Below are positions 46,013 through 55,810 of a stretch of 64,000 bases of DNA, one piece after another. Position 1 is the stretch's first letter, and each line of letters begins with the position of its first letter. The translations under genes were made by a program, and so were the position numbers. The stretch is taken from assembly GCA_029204225.1 (NCBI GenBank), contig MU831905.1, positions 33,311-97,310 of the forward strand, given 5' to 3'. Source of the DNA: Diphasiastrum complanatum. Its lineage: Eukaryota > Streptophyta > Lycopodiopsida > Lycopodiales > Lycopodiaceae. The notes below the pieces were generated by a model. The model was given only the letters and a program-made list of their open reading frames with translations, was not told where the DNA came from and did no database searches.

Positions 46013-47680
46013 AATCACTTAGTTTCTAGCGATTTCAAGGTTAGTTACTAAAGATTGAACGTGATTTCCATCACTATTGTTTTGTTCAATATTGATAAGC
46101 GTAGTCATGCATTGGAAGTAGGAAGTTTTTGATATTCTATTACTCACCTATTTCCGACATGGTATCAGAGCATTCTAATTTGGTATCAAAGCATTTTAAT
46201 CTAGTATCAAAATATTTCTAATCTCTTATCATATTGATCCATCATAGTATTAGTGCTAGATCACGATATCAGAGTAGTTATTACTACTCTCTTTATCTGA
46301 ACCGCCACGGTATCAGACGTGATCTTTATCAAGGCCTAATACTATCACGATATCAAAGCGCATAGCTCTAATACTTGATATTTTTCATGATATCAAATTG
46401 ATATCATATTCTTCGGTTCATATCATCTTTTTCAATATCAGAGAACTGATTTCCTATTGTTGGCATCACTACATACTAGCATCATCGATACAATCGACAG
46501 ACTAAGTCCCATATGGATTCTCAAAGTAAAGTCAGTCTTATCGCAGACAAGCTGAATGGATCCAAATATCATTTATGAAAATTTAAGATGAAGACCTTGC
46601 TAATTGCCAACGAGTTGTGGGATGTTGTTACAGGTATCGAAGTCAAACATGAAGACGACACAAAAGACTCAAAGTGGAAATCGAAGGATGGTAAAGCTTT
46701 CGTGCTTATCATGCTCAATATATTAGATATGCAGAGTGGACACATAGCTGAAGCCAAAACTTCAAAAGAAGTTTGGGACATCCTGAGCTCACTATATGAT
46801 GTGAGAAACGTAACTACCAAGTTACACCTATGAAGAAAATTCTTCACACTCAAGATGTCAAATGGTGATTCTCTTCAGAGTCATATTAACCAATTTAAGA
46901 ATCTCTTGCAATAGATGGACGCTGTCGGATCAGTCAAACGATCAAGATGCAATTATGACATTGCTTTCAAGTCTGCCCTCTACATATGAGAACTAGGTGA
47001 TGATCATCACAACAAACTCAGATTTAACTCTTACCAGAGTTATCACTATGTTGCTGCAAGAAGATATCGAAGAAATCAAGACACTTCGTTTACTTTCTCA
47101 TCTCAGGCTCTATACATCAACAAAGGCTCAAAACGACAAAAGTAGAAAAGCTCCAAGAAGTCTGCAACGAATCAGAAGCCAACTCAAAGTCAAGGACAAT
47201 CATCAAATCCACAATCGAAGGAGAAGATATTTTGCGAATATTGCAAGCACAATAACCATGAGATTCAGGATTGCCAAATTCTCAAGCAAAGAATGCATCC
47301 AAGCAACCTGATCAACAAATAGATACAGTTACATCATCTCCCCAGGTCGAAGTGGATGAAGACGAATTTATGGTCAAAGGCCCTTGCACAATTTTGGATG
47401 ATTCTTGGTTTCTAGATTCCGGAGCTCAATAAAGCATTACTATGGCATCATCGTTTAGGAAAAGTGCATGTTATCACATGTGACACTTCTGAAGTTCTTC
47501 TAGGTTGAAGCTGTTTCAACAGCAACCTATATTCAGAACAGATGTCCTACTAAAGGTCTCTCAGACAAAACACCATTCGAAGTTTGGACAAGTACCAAAC
47601 TTTCTTTATCAAACTTACGAATTTTTGGATGTCACCCTACACAACGCATTTTAGGATCCTTCTAATTCTATTAGATGGGA
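46013..47680 (+). pseudogene. Copia-E: LTR end, primer site, gag, protease trace, truncated integrase
   Basis: An LTR end (...tttccgaca, 46159) is followed by TGGTATCAGAGC (46160-46171). Gag runs from about 46514 (MDSQSKVSLIADKLNGSKYH, LLIANELWDVVTGIE, TSKEVWDILSSLYDVRNVTT). Stops and frameshifts lie at 46577, 46833, 46915 and 46990. A protease trace (DDSWFLDSGAQ, 47396-47430) leads, after a deletion, to the end of integrase (NRCPTKGLSDKTPFEVWTST, SNLRIFGC, to about 47630). RT is absent. It is joined at 47655-47700 to a segment resembling histone exon 2. Confidence 0.7.
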
Positions 47681-47700
47681 GACCGCCATAATAGAACATA
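47655..47700 (+). other. Short trace resembling the acceptor and start of histone-Ulp1 exon 2
   Basis: 'ttctattagatgggagaccgccata' here closely follows the minus-strand sequence around 40985-40950 ('ttctcttctagttgggagaccgccata' and on through 'agaac', split for brevity). The resemblance fades after about 35 bases. It lies between a truncated copia integrase and gypsy sequence. Confidence 0.5.
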
Positions 47701-47704
47701 GAAA

Positions 47705-49118
47705 AAAACTAAAAGAACAACATAAGTCGTTCGGCGATCGCCACTCTCAAACTTGGAATGACAAACTCAGCAGGCATTACGGCTTCTTGTCCATACACCA
47801 TTTGAAATGGAGTTTGTCCAGTACTCACTTTGAATGTGGTTCTGAAAGCCCATAAAGTTGCATGAATCTTATGTTCCCAATCCGATCGTGAAGCTTCAAC
47901 CATCTTCATGATAATTCCACATAGGATCTTGTTCGATGATTCTGCTTGTCCATTGCAACGTGGGTAATAGCGTGTACTCTTCCTATGGACAACCAGATAA
48001 GAGGATAACAAGTGAGTGATAGTCTCATTTAGAAAATGTGTTCCGCGATCACTCACAAGTTCCAGCGGGCACCCAAAACGCACTAAGATATTCTCGTACA
48101 AGAATTTAGTAGTGGAGTTGCCATCGACTTTTCTCACTACTTTGGCTTCTACCCATTTGGTCAAGTAGTCGGTGGCTACAATGATATAGCGAGCTTGGGG
48201 GCCACGGGTAGCTACACGAATAGGGCCGACATAGACAATGCCCCATTTCTCAAACGACATTTCAGCCAAAATAGGTTGTAATGACATTCTATCCTTTCAC
48301 ACGTCACACCTTTTAACCTGATAGTGAATGTCTTTGAACATTGTGGGCCACCATAGGCTGTGTTGTAGCACTTTCCTACTGGTAGCTTCGGTAGCAAAGT
48401 GTCACCCCCCTATTCCTTCGTGGGCGATACTTATGACTTGGGACACTTCGTGTGGTAGGACACAACGGCGTATAATTCCATCGTTACAAATGCGATAGAG
48501 CTGTCCTGCTATCAATGTAAAAGGAGCAGTTTCAATGATCAACTTGCATCATTCTACCTTGCTCATCTCAGAGGGAGGCCGTCTTGACATAAGATATCCA
48601 ACTATATCGGCAGCCCACTCAGGGATGGCATCGACGTGGAATAGGATAGTGTTAAGGAGTTCATCATCGATCCCTCTGCTCTCATGAACATTGCGGATCC
48701 GTGAGAGGTGATCAGCCAAACAGTGTTGTTTCCCCTTGCAAGCAACTATCATCAAGTGATCCGTCCGATTGTGCATGGTCTGTTTACTAGATATAGTAGG
48801 ACTTGGTGATCTACGAAGAAGACGAATGGATTGGCTAACAGGTAACGGTGAAATTTTTTCATGCTATATACCATGGCTAGTGCTTCTCGTTCGATGGTTG
48901 TATAGTTTATCTCCGTGGGAATCAACTGCCTACTGGAGAAATAAATCGGGTAATCCTTCTTCTACTCCCTAGGCTGTGTCAGAACACTCCCTATGGCATA
49001 CTTAGAAGCGTCTGTATGGACATGGAACTCTATGGTCCAGATAGGGGGTCGAAGGATTGGTGCAGTGACTAAGGCCTTCTTGTTTTTGTGAGAAGCCTCA
49101 GTGGCTTCAGTTGTCCAT
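47705..49118 (-). pseudogene. Ty3/gypsy RNase H to integrase, minus strand
   Basis: In the minus direction: RNase H (about 49020-48700, including the uninterrupted GACGCTTCTAAGTATGCC site that copia-A hit in the other copy), then a chromatin-side linker (48549-48776: CKGKQHCLADHLSRIRNV). The zinc-binding integrase start follows, then the catalytic core (47709-48287: FEKWGIVYVGPIRVATRGPQ, YLTKWVEAKVVRKVDGN, SDRGTHFLNETI, YYPRCNGQAESSNK). It is the best-preserved gypsy integrase here but starts mid-element and has stops. Confidence 0.8.
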
Positions 49119-49462
49119 CCTGCACGTCGGATTCGATTAAATTACGGAGTTCTTCGTTCGCTGGCATGGGGATCCGAGGTGTAGTTGGAGGGCTCAACAG
49201 ACACGGGTTGCCATGCGAAGATTTCTCAAAATCTCATTTCGCCTAATAGTCTGCAGCTGCTGCGCAAATATCCTGATTCTGTCAGGCTCCCTTGCAGTTT
49301 GCTCTGTCCTCGCCATATGCTTACTTCTAGCCATAAACAGCTCAAAAATCTGCTAAATGGATCTAATGGGTGTCAGAAATACAATCCACAACAGAAATAA
49401 AAATCTACAAAAGTACCTTATCCTCCACTAGTAAAAGTGAAAAATGAACCAGCCCCTTACCT
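49119..49462 (-). mobile_element. Gypsy gag-like start (MARTEQTAR) and flank
   Basis: At 49118 the gypsy RNase H side is joined to a different minus-strand frame. It opens at ATG 49316 as MARTEQTAREPDRIRIFAQQ and shifts frame into PTTPRIPMPANEELRNLIES. The style (Gln/Leu/Arg-rich start, then 'ELRNLI') fits a gypsy gag N-terminus. The first nine residues resemble histone H3's tail. RT and protease are deleted between the two parts. Function is not supported. Confidence 0.4.
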
Positions 49463-49884
49463 TGTTAAAAATTCACAATTCTAGCTTGACTAGTTTTGGT
49501 CATATGACTTGTAAATAGTTAGATGGTCATGATGTGGCTTGTCACACGTGCCAAATAGCATAGGATTCCATTCATAAGGATGTTCTCAAGTAGACCTAAG
49601 TGTTAGAACCTTTGGAATGAGTCCAAATTATGCTTAGATACAAGGGAGAAAAAATAGGAGCTATTTTTGGTAATTTTTGCATTGTTGAGGGATCTCCAAG
49701 ATTCCAATCCTAACTTGGTAGGGATGAAAGATCCACCAAGGATTTAGGCCATTTAGTGAGGTTCAAGCATAGATTTTTGATGGATTTTGATGGTTCAACT
49801 TGTGCTAATCTTATGAAATCATAATCTATTGTTTCCCTCATCATTTCAAGTGTTTAAGGATCCTTTTTTGCTGTAATTTTTACA
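49463..49884 (+). repeat. Copia-D 5' LTR with a 260 bp internal deletion
   Basis: It aligns with the 3' LTR except that the segment equivalent to 53570-53829 is absent at 49739/49740. The breakpoint is flanked by 'caa' on both sides, suggesting microhomology. The lost segment holds the TATA-like 'tatatatagg' and the CACGTG palindrome, so this LTR probably lacks its core promoter. Confidence 0.85.
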
Positions 49885-50069
49885 TGGTATCAGAGCCTAA
49901 AGGCTAAAATGAGCTAAATCCTTGGTTTTCATTCAATTTGATCACAATTTTTGATCTAAACCTTGTGTAGATTGGATCAACATTCAAGAAGTCTACAAAG
50001 CTTGAGGATCAAGAAGGACCCTCAAAGGCATCTCCATCAACCACCAAAGTCAAGAAGGACAAATCAAAG

Positions 50070-52784
50070 GTGAAGTGCTACTATTGTAGCAAGATGGGGC
50101 ATTATGCCTCGGAATGCTTCAAGAGGAAGCAAGATCAAAGCCAAGCCAACATGAGCAAAGAGGAGGAGGAGGAGAGTTCACATGAGGACTCTCTCATGAT
50201 GTCCATATTTTCTTCAACAAGCTTCAAAGGAGAAGATCCTTGGTGGATTGACTCGGGTGCTAGTTCACACATGACTAGTAAAAGAGAATTTTTCTCTTCT
50301 CTCTTATCTTATGATGGACCTATAAAGTCTATCTCTACAGCAAATGATGAAGCTTGTAAGATTGAAGGAGTTGGTAGCATTCCCCTTTGCTTAGGATCTT
50401 CCAAAAATATCAACATAGAAGGTGTTTTGTACATTCCTACAATAACAAAGAATCTACTAAGTGTTGGCCAAATGGTAGACAATGGTTTCAATGTTGACTT
50501 TGCTTCAAATGAATGTTTCATCAAGAAGAAGGGTAAGATAGTGGCTAAGGGCACTAGACTTGGCAAACTTTATAAGTTGGATGCATTTGTGGATACTAAT
50601 GTTGTCATGTTGGCCGAGAAGAGCAAGATATCTACCTTTACTTTATGGCACAAAAGACTTGGACATGTCAACTCGGGTTCCATGGAGGCTATGATCAAGG
50701 AGGAGTATGCTTTAGGCCTACCAAGGTCTATTGGGAAGGAAGACAAGGTTTGTGAAGCTTGTGCCTTATCCAAGGCACATAAGAAGGTGTTTCCTAACTC
50801 CATCACAAAGTCATCTCATCCTCTTGAACTCATACACTCGGATGTGCACATTGCTAGCACCAAATCTAATGGAGGTTCATCCATGTTTTTAACCTTCATT
50901 GATGACTACTCAAGATATTGTTGGGTGTTCTTACTTTTCTTCAAGTCTCGAGTATTTGACACTTTTGTAAAGTTCAAGTTGTTTGTGGAAAAGCATCATA
51001 ATCATAGCATCAAGATTCTTAGAAGTGACAATGGTGGAGAATTCATCTCCAATGAGTTCAAGGCCTTTTGTGAGGAGGAAGGGATCAAGAAAGAGACTTC
51101 TTGTCCTTACACTCCTCAACAAAATGGAGTTGCTGAAAGAAGGAATAGAACATTATGTGAATGTTCTAAGGCTTTAAGATTAGATGCTTGTTTGCCCAAA
51201 TCCTTTTGGGGTGAGTCTCTTGTATGTGCAAACTACTTGATGAATAGGGTGTCTTGCAAAGCAATTGAAGGCAAAACTCCTTATGAGATGTTGTATGGAA
51301 AGAAACCCAATCTTAATCACTTGAAAGTTTTTGGGTGTATATGTTATGTGCATGTGCCATTGGAAACAAGAACCAAGGAGGATCCATCTTCCACAAGAGG
51401 GATCATGCTTGGATATGCAAGCTCAAGCAAGGGCTACAAAGTCTATCTCCCATCCTTGAACAAATTTGTTGTTTCAAGGGATGTCATCTTTGATGAACAT
51501 CATATGCATATGCTTGAAGAAGGCTCAAGTGCTCCAACAATCAAGAAGAAGATGGCCGAGGAGCAAGATCTTGGTTTTGAGGAGGAGCTCATGGAGGAGC
51601 AAGCACCAAACCCACCTATTACACCAAGGAGATCTTCAAGGGCAAAAGTGGAGCCATCAAGGCTCACATATCAAGGCAAAGGACAGCAAGTTGAGGGTAT
51701 CTCATCCACTTCTTATGCTTTATCTAGTTTTGAAGAACCATCTAATGTTGAAGATGCATTGAACTCCAAAGAATGGTATAAAGCTATGTTGGATGAGTAT
51801 GATGCCTTGATTGAGAATGAAACTTGGTTGCTTGTTGAGAGACCTCAAAGGAATGTAAGAGGATGCAAGTGGGTCTTCAAGCTTAAGTTGAATGCAAATG
51901 GGAGTGTTAACAAACATAAAGCAAAATTAGTTGCAAAAGGTTATGCTCAAGAGAGAGGGATAGACTATGAGGAAACTTTTGCACCCGTGGCCAAGATGGT
52001 TACAATAAGGCTAATCATTGCACTTGCATCACATTTTGGATCGATTCTATGTCAAATGGATGTCTCTAATGCTCTCTTGAATGGTTTTTTGGAAGAGGAT
52101 ATCTATATTGAGCAGCCAAAAGGGTTCATCAAGCATGGAATGGAGAACAAAGTATGCCATCTCCAAAGAAGCATCTATGGCTTGAAGCAAGCCTCGAGAT
52201 CTTGGAATTCAAGACTACATTGCTATCTTATTTCACTTTCTTTTGTTCAAAGTGAATATGATCTCACTCTTTACATTCAGTTTGATGATGTTGGTATTGT
52301 ACTTTTACTCATTTATGTAGATGACATCATCATTAGTGGAAATAGTGTTGATGGTATTGAAAAAATCAAGATAGATCTATTCTTAGAGTTCAAGATGGTA
52401 GATCTAGGGTGTCTTCACTTCATCTTAGGCATAGAAGTACTTAGAGGGTCTAATCTTATCTTTATAAGTCAAGTAAACTATGCTCAAAGTCTTTTGAAGA
52501 AGTTTAAGATGGAAGTATGCAAAAGTGTTGACACACCAATGGAGCAAGATGTAAAAGTGCCAAATGAAGGTGATGAAAGATCCTTCATGGACATCACTTT
52601 GTTTAGGCAACTTATAGGTTCCTTAATGTGGATCACTATAACTAGACCAGATCTTAGCTTTAGTGTATGTAGGTTGAGCCAATCCATGCAAAAGACATTG
52701 AATATCCATTGGAAAAAGGCTAAGAGGACTCTAAGATACATTCGGGTACATTGGATTTTGGGATTCTATATAGAGGAGATGTGA
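50070..52784 (+). CDS. Copia-D polyprotein: zinc knuckle, protease, integrase, reverse transcriptase (904 codons)
   Basis: Domains in order: CCHC knuckle CYYCSKMGHYASEC (residues 3-16), protease with DSGASSHMT (about 62-70), and GAG-pre-integrase (WHKRLGHVNSGSMEA, CEACALSKAHKK). The integrase core follows (IHSDVH, FIDDYSRYCWVFLL, RSDNGGEFIS, YTPQQNGVAERRNRTLCE). RT has CKWVFKLKLNANGSVNKHKA, GIDYEETFAPVAKMVT, MDVSNALLNGFLEEDIYIEQ and YVDDIIISGN. The integrase D,D-35-E residues and the RT catalytic YVDD are all visible. The frame ends early because one G is missing in the G run at 52744-52746; in the other frame the protein continues into RNase H. Only about 170 bp separates the primer site from the knuckle, so most of gag is deleted. 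Confidence 0.9.
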   Translation: MKCYYCSKMGHYASECFKRKQDQSQANMSKEEEEESSHEDSLMMSIFSSTSFKGEDPWWIDSGASSHMTSKREFFSSLLSYDGPIKSISTANDEACKIEGVGSIPLCLGSSKNINIEGVLYIPTITKNLLSVGQMVDNGFNVDFASNECFIKKKGKIVAKGTRLGKLYKLDAFVDTNVVMLAEKSKISTFTLWHKRLGHVNSGSMEAMIKEEYALGLPRSIGKEDKVCEACALSKAHKKVFPNSITKSSHPLELIHSDVHIASTKSNGGSSMFLTFIDDYSRYCWVFLLFFKSRVFDTFVKFKLFVEKHHNHSIKILRSDNGGEFISNEFKAFCEEEGIKKETSCPYTPQQNGVAERRNRTLCECSKALRLDACLPKSFWGESLVCANYLMNRVSCKAIEGKTPYEMLYGKKPNLNHLKVFGCICYVHVPLETRTKEDPSSTRGIMLGYASSSKGYKVYLPSLNKFVVSRDVIFDEHHMHMLEEGSSAPTIKKKMAEEQDLGFEEELMEEQAPNPPITPRRSSRAKVEPSRLTYQGKGQQVEGISSTSYALSSFEEPSNVEDALNSKEWYKAMLDEYDALIENETWLLVERPQRNVRGCKWVFKLKLNANGSVNKHKAKLVAKGYAQERGIDYEETFAPVAKMVTIRLIIALASHFGSILCQMDVSNALLNGFLEEDIYIEQPKGFIKHGMENKVCHLQRSIYGLKQASRSWNSRLHCYLISLSFVQSEYDLTLYIQFDDVGIVLLLIYVDDIIISGNSVDGIEKIKIDLFLEFKMVDLGCLHFILGIEVLRGSNLIFISQVNYAQSLLKKFKMEVCKSVDTPMEQDVKVPNEGDERSFMDITLFRQLIGSLMWITITRPDLSFSVCRLSQSMQKTLNIHWKKAKRTLRYIRVHWILGFYIEEM

Positions 52785-53278
52785 TTGACCTTCATGCATT
52801 TAGTGATTCAGATTTTGCAGGGGACAAGAGGGATAGGAAATTAACAAGTGCCTATTCAACTTTCATAGGAGAAGGTGTGGTTTCATGGCTTTCAAAAAAG
52901 CAAGAAACTATATCTCTATCTTCAACCGAGGCCAAGTACAAAGCTTTGACAACCACTACAAAGGAGGTACTTTGGATCAAGAGATTATTGGTGGAGCTAA
53001 AGATCATGGATTCAGAGGAGGCACCAATCATCTACAATGACAATATATCAGCCCAACACCTTGCATCTAACCCAATCTTCCATGCAAGATCTAAGCACAT
53101 TGAGATATGCCATCACTTTGTGAGAGAAATGGTGCAAGCCAAGGAGATTGCTTTGGAGCATGTTCCAAGAAATGAATGTGTAGCTGATCTACTTACTAAA
53201 CCACTTCAAAAGACACCTTTTATGAAGTTCAGATCATCACTTGGAGTGATTAGTAAAGCAATGATTGAACCAAGCTAG
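52745..53278 (+). CDS. Copia-D RNase H (separated by a one-base frameshift)
   Basis: The frame resumes as GTLDFGILYRGDVIDLHAFS, then DSDFAGDKRDRKLTSAYS, SLSSTEAKYKALTTTTKEV, YNDNISAQHLASNPIFHARS and HVPRNECVADLLTKPL. The catalytic Asp (SDSDFAG), Glu (STEAKY) and Asp (YNDN) of RNase H are present. In a healthy element this is fused to RT; here a lost G near 52745 breaks it. It stops at TAG 53276-53278, just before the purine tract. Confidence 0.9.
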   Translation, partial: GTLDFGILYRGDVIDLHAFSDSDFAGDKRDRKLTSAYSTFIGEGVVSWLSKKQETISLSSTEAKYKALTTTTKEVLWIKRLLVELKIMDSEEAPIIYNDNISAQHLASNPIFHARSKHIEICHHFVREMVQAKEIALEHVPRNECVADLLTKPLQKTPFMKFRSSLGVISKAMIEPS

Positions 53279-53292
53279 ATAGTGAGGAGGAG

Positions 53293-53974
53293 TGTTAAAA
53301 ATTCACAATTCTAGCTTGACTAGTTTTGGTCATATGACTTGTAAATAGTTAGATGGTCATGATGTGGCTTGTCACACGTGCCAAATAGCATAGGATTCCA
53401 TTCATAAGGATGTTCTCAAGTAGACCTAAGTGTTAGAACCTTTGGAATGAGTCCAAATTATGCTTAGATACAAGGGAGAAAAAATAGGAGCTATTTTTGG
53501 TAATTTTTGCATTGTTGAGGGATCTCCAAGATTCCAACCCTAACTTGGTAGGGATGAAAGATCCACCAAAATTAGCATTAGGGATAGGTTTAGGGCTACT
53601 CATACCTGCCCAAAACTGTGATGGATCATGTATATATAGGTGATGATATCTCACCAAAATTAATCAAGCAATTTCATGTTTTTTCTCTCATAATGGTGCA
53701 ATTGCTCTCTATGCTCATAATTGTTTGAGTACTTGTGATTACTAATGATTATAGGATTGAATGTAGGTCTAGTGTACAGTACTCAGACTGTGGGAGGCCG
53801 TACTTTCACACGTGTGAAGCCTTCTTCAAGGATTTGGGCCATTTAGTGAGGTTCAAGCATAGATTTTTGATGGATTTTGATGGTTCAACTTGTGCTAATC
53901 TTATGAAATCATAATCTATTGTTTCCCTCATCATTTCAAGTGTTTTAGGATCCTTATTTGCTGTAATTTTTACA
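53293..53974 (+). repeat. Copia-D 3' LTR, 682 bp, complete
   Basis: It starts TGTTAAAAATTCAC and ends TTTTTACA. It contains a TATA-like 'tatatatagg' (53631-53640) and the 14 bp palindrome TTCACACGTGTGAA (53805-53818). Both lie in the segment missing from the 5' LTR. Outside that segment the two LTRs differ at only a few sites by eye, which suggests a fairly young insertion. Confidence 0.85.
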
Positions 53975-53979
53975 TACCC

Positions 53980-54515
53980 TTTTTCTCGCGATAATCGTAA
54001 TCCTCATCAGGCCTTTCATCTTCTTCTCGGATGACATCATCCATCGCGTCCTTTAGCGTCATGTAAGAGTCTACGGGGTTCAATTCTCTTCTAATGGCCT
54101 TGGGTAACCCAACTAGGAATAATTTAATGGCCATTTTCTCAGTGATTTTATCATCGACATAGTCTACTTTAAGATGCTTGAAGTGCTCGATGTAGGTGCA
54201 TACTGATTCTTTACTTCACATCTTGATCAGAGTCAATTGGATAGAAGGGCTTTGGGTGAGCTTGGAAGGTCTAAACCTTTTGATGAGTGTTGCGGTGATG
54301 GTCTCCCAAGATGTGTTGTCCGGGCCTTCAAGGTTTAAAAGCCATTCCTTGGCGTCGCCTTGAAGAATCATAGGGAACAATCTCACCTTTTCGGTTTCAG
54401 AGCTGTCGCCATAAAGCATTGTCGAAATCCTGGAGGAATCTGACTGGGTCTGATTCCCCGTCATACTTGTGCGTCTATCCGGGGTATTCTCTTCTCTACC
54501 CGCGGTGGATTCCAA
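53980..54515 (-). pseudogene. Ty3/gypsy gag fragment, minus strand
   Basis: Alternating minus-strand frames give a Retrotrans_gag-like domain: HKYDGESDPVRFLQDFDNAL, LQGDAKEWLLNLEGPDNTSW, ATLIKRFRPSK, then YIEHFKHLKVDYVDDKITEK, LFLVGLPKAIRRELNP and MDDVIREEDERPDEDYDYRE. Frameshifts near 54220 and 54410 break it. Copia-D interrupts it at 53979. Confidence 0.7.
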
Positions 54516-55475
54516 GGGCCTTGCATCTTGATCTAAGCGGGTGTCACTACTCTTTAGAATGGTGGTCTATGGCTTCCTGCTAGTGCACGTCCAAGGCATT
54601 TCCTACTGGAGATGTCTAAGACCTGTCCCAACTAGAATAAGTAGTATTGGATTGCTTCGGTGTGATGGCTATGTACAAGGATGGGCGATGAGATCCATCA
54701 GTTCTGAGGTATGCGTAACCATCGTCATTGTAGTGGCAAGGATTGATGCTAAAATGCAGAGTGAACGGAGTTAAAATGCCACACGGTTGGGATGGTCGGT
54801 TGGTCGAATACGTTTGAGAGATGCTAGATAGCTGGGCAAGTGGGCAAAGCTTGGTCAACACAAAATGCTCAGGGTTTTTCAAGAAATGCACACAAGTGGC
54901 TAGACGTTTTGCTCAAACGACAATTTCTTCTATGTTGAGAATCTGTGTGAATAACGTACTCGCCCATTGATAAAAGCTTTCAACTGTGATCAGTGGAGGC
55001 CCAAAATGTGGTGAGCGAGTAGCTTATGTCACCCGTTTGGGCGAATTTAAGATTTTGTCTTCATTTTTTTTTTTGGTCTCACCTTCTCTAGTGCTCTTGT
55101 AGCTGACAAGAGTCAGTGCAAATATCAAGGAATGACTCGTCAACTCAAATGGACCACGAAGCAAGTCGTACAGGTGAATTTTTTATGTAATTTGGTGTTT
55201 CCGAGAGGAGTTTTTTTATTATTAATAAATGTCATACCATTTGGTCTCAGGGAGTACTTGCCCACTTCATTAGAGTGTAGATCAGCTTACCACACATCGT
55301 TTTTCATGTTGGGCGAGTGGTTTACTTGCTGAAATACCGCGGTTGGGATTAAGCACAATTGACCTGACTGTGTGTACCCGCATACTTGACTCGGAAGGTT
55401 TATAAACTCGCATCAATTAATGGAAAGCGAGTGGTTGGTTTAATGGAAAGTTGTTCATAGAATATCATAAGGAAA
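54516..55475. other. Non-coding stretch, possible gypsy LTR or leader
   Basis: No gene is recognised. 'gcgagtggtt' and 'actcgc' words recur at 54950-55440 and grade into the TGACTC-rich array that follows. It may be the untranslated/LTR portion of the adjacent gypsy, but I cannot place LTR ends. Confidence 0.4.
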
Positions 55476-55810
55476 ATGACTCGTACAAACTTGAAAATGA
55501 CTCGCACAGGTTTGAAGGAAAATGACTCGCACAGTTGAAGAATGACTCGCACAAGAATGGTAGAGGTAATGACTCAGATTTGACAAAAGTGACTTGTACA
55601 CCTCAAAAATGACTTGTACACCTCAAAATTGACTCGTACACCTCAAAAATGACTCGTACAACAAAATGGTAGAGGTAATGACTCAGATCTGACAAAAATG
55701 ACTCGTACACCTCAGAAAATGACTCGCACAACAGCTCTTGGAAAGACTCGCACAACAAATATGCTCACAGATCGGAAGAAGGCAAAAAACCTTGAAATGA
55801 CTCGCACACC
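55476..55810. repeat. Array of about 14 TGACTCGYACA-type repeats
   Basis: Copies of 'aatgactcg(c/t)aca(cctca)' are spaced irregularly by about 15-40 bp. Two sub-blocks repeat 'ggtagaggtaatgactcagatNtgac' (about 55560 and 55670). TGACTC(A) resembles the core of GCN4/Opaque2-type bZIP sites. The array is not a simple microsatellite. Confidence 0.7.

Larger units (their letters stand above)
49463..53974 (+). mobile_element. Copia-D: LTR retrotransposon with both LTRs
   Basis: The 5' LTR is 49463-49884 and the 3' LTR 53293-53974. The primer-binding site TGGTATCAGAGCC is at 49885-49897 and the purine tract gtgaggaggag at 53282-53292. Flanks read tacct (49458-49462) and taccc (53975-53979), a 4/5 match to a target duplication. 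It is the most complete retrotransposon in the window and is inserted in gypsy sequence. It is not autonomous: most of gag is missing, a frameshift separates RT from RNase H, and 260 bp is missing from the 5' LTR. Confidence 0.9.

Noticed and set aside
50070-53278. Copia-D as an autonomous element
   Set aside because: Most of gag is missing, RNase H is out of frame, and the 5' LTR lacks its core promoter segment.
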